The notes below the pieces were generated by a model that saw only the letters and a program-made list of their open reading frames with translations, was not told where the DNA came from and did no database searches. Below are positions 63,310-64,000 of a stretch of DNA of 64,000 bases, piece after piece. Each line of letters begins with the position of its first letter. The first letter of the stretch is position 1. Source of the stretch: Maribacter sp. HTCC2170 (lineage in GTDB: Bacteria; Bacteroidota; Bacteroidia; Flavobacteriales; Flavobacteriaceae); assembly GCF_000153165.2 (NCBI RefSeq), contig NC_014472.1, positions 3,530,001 through 3,594,000 of the forward strand, read 5' to 3'. The position numbers were made by a program, and so were the translations under genes.

Positions 63310-64000
63310 TTAATGAGCACTTCTTCTTTGTGTAACTGTAGATGTACTTATGTTTGTTTTATTGTTACCCCATGAATTGTATACATAGGTCAACACGTCT
63401 GCAACTTCACTATCAGATAATGTTTGTTTGGTCATTACGCTATTATACTTAACACCGTTTACAGTGATTTCCCCTGTTTTACCATGTAATACAATGTCAA
63501 TGGCTCTATTAACATCCGCATTTAAATAATCAGATTTTGCCAATGGTGGGAAAGCACTAGCTATACCTTCACCATTTGCTTGGTGACAAGCAAAACAAGT
63601 ATTTGTATATAACTGCTTTCCAGATTCAATCTTTTGTGCAAGTGTTTTATTTGTGGCCACTGCTTTCTCAGTTTCGTCATTAGGCATGCTTTGTATTGCT
63701 CCGCCTTCAGGGTTATAAATTCCTTCTTGCATAACTCCGGAGTACAATTTCTTGTCTTCCTCACCATTTACTTTTAACATACCCAAAGCTCCTTTATTAA
63801 ATGCTCTGAAAATGGCGTGATCTACCAGAATGAATGTTCCGGGAACATCAACCTTGAAATCAACAATAGCAGCGCCACCAGCTGGGATTGATGTTGTTTG
63901 CACGTCCTTATTAATTATAGAACCTCCTTCTATATGCACGTTATCAAAAATTTCTCCAATAACATGAAAGGAAGAAGTTAAATTAGGCCCACCGTTACCA
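63310..64000 (-). CDS. nirK: copper nitrite reductase fused to cytochrome c, C-terminal part (runs off the window)
   Basis: The frame is open to the right edge. The visible part begins with GNGGPNLTSSFHVIGEIFDN, including the active-site His. It continues with VPGTFILVDHAIFRAFNKGALGMLKVNG, the end of the second cupredoxin domain of NirK. A linker rich in Asn/Glu and a cytochrome c domain with CFACH and a likely distal Met (VMTKQT) follow. NirK reduces nitrite to NO, and the fused heme passes electrons to the copper site. The true start is outside the window; the GTG at 63939 is internal. Confidence 0.93.
   Translation of the reverse strand, partial: GNGGPNLTSSFHVIGEIFDNVHIEGGSIINKDVQTTSIPAGGAAIVDFKVDVPGTFILVDHAIFRAFNKGALGMLKVNGEEDKKLYSGVMQEGIYNPEGGAIQSMPNDETEKAVATNKTLAQKIESGKQLYTNTCFACHQANGEGIASAFPPLAKSDYLNADVNRAIDIVLHGKTGEITVNGVKYNSVMTKQTLSDSEVADVLTYVYNSWGNNKTNISTSTVTQRRSAH

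Overview
The window looks like chromosomal DNA of a marine flavobacterium (Bacteroidota, Flavobacteriaceae-like). It is AT-rich and has weak Shine-Dalgarno signals. It carries Bacteroidota-type promoters (TTG - about 19 bases - TAnnTTTG, seen clearly at 3111-3140), a TonB-dependent receptor with a carboxypeptidase-regulatory domain, many lipoproteins, secreted sulfatases and mannan enzymes, and a fused CcsB-CcsA cytochrome c maturation protein. No rRNA, insertion sequence, phage gene or CRISPR array was seen. One tRNA, tRNA-Pro(GGG), lies at 19512-19585.

Layout. (1) 1-5.0 kb: a partial lipoprotein, a TonB-dependent receptor and a LamG plus endonuclease/exonuclease/phosphatase lipoprotein. (2) 5.2-16.9 kb: an eleven-gene minus-strand operon for acyl-CoA catabolism. 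It holds a CoA ligase, a MaoC protein, three SDRs, two medium-chain reductases, an enoyl-CoA isomerase, two acyl-CoA dehydrogenases and an ACAD10/11-type phosphotransferase. The kinase-dehydrogenase pair points to 4-hydroxyacyl-CoA breakdown, as in the Pseudomonas lva pathway. (3) 17.2-29.2 kb: secreted oxidoreductases, a mono-heme cytochrome, an esterase, a VanX-like dipeptidase, a GH130-like lipoprotein, two FGly-type sulfatases, a TIM-barrel isomerase, and a GMC dehydrogenase with its Tat-exported small subunit. (4) 29.5-34.0 kb: a beta-mannan mini-locus (GH26 mannanase, mannosylglucose phosphorylase, mannobiose/cellobiose 2-epimerase) beside an AraC regulator. The mannanase is frameshifted in an A8 run. 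A Gfo/Idh/MocA dehydrogenase follows.

(5) 35.9-47.1 kb is the most unusual part. A plus-strand operon encodes a b-heme-like membrane protein and a membrane-anchored Fe-S flavoprotein whose two cluster motifs each have three cysteines. It continues with two secreted cytochromes with 23 and 22 CXXCH motifs, an outer-membrane beta-barrel protein and an OB-fold lipoprotein. It faces a convergent CcsBA heme-attachment gene. Together these have the parts for an electron path from the inner membrane, through the periplasm, to or across the outer membrane. (6) 47.2-54.3 kb: an RND efflux system with a YgaP-like membrane protein and a PII-like small protein, then uracil phosphoribosyltransferase. (7) 54.3-64 kb: denitrification genes on the minus strand (nirK-cytochrome c fusion, nirV, SCO, ric, an alginate-export-type porin, norQ, norD, norE-like and a subunit IV-like gene) and an SQR-like flavoprotein. 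That flavoprotein is flanked by two copies of a structured small RNA, each ending in its own terminator. norB/norC are not in the window.

Functional picture: a heterotrophic, polysaccharide-using marine bacterium with a partial denitrification branch and a heme-rich electron-transfer system. Crp/Fnr-like dyads (GTAAC-N4-GTTAC type) occur before the RND operon and around one small RNA, which suggests shared redox or NO control. All functional calls rest on motif recognition by eye; no database search was run.
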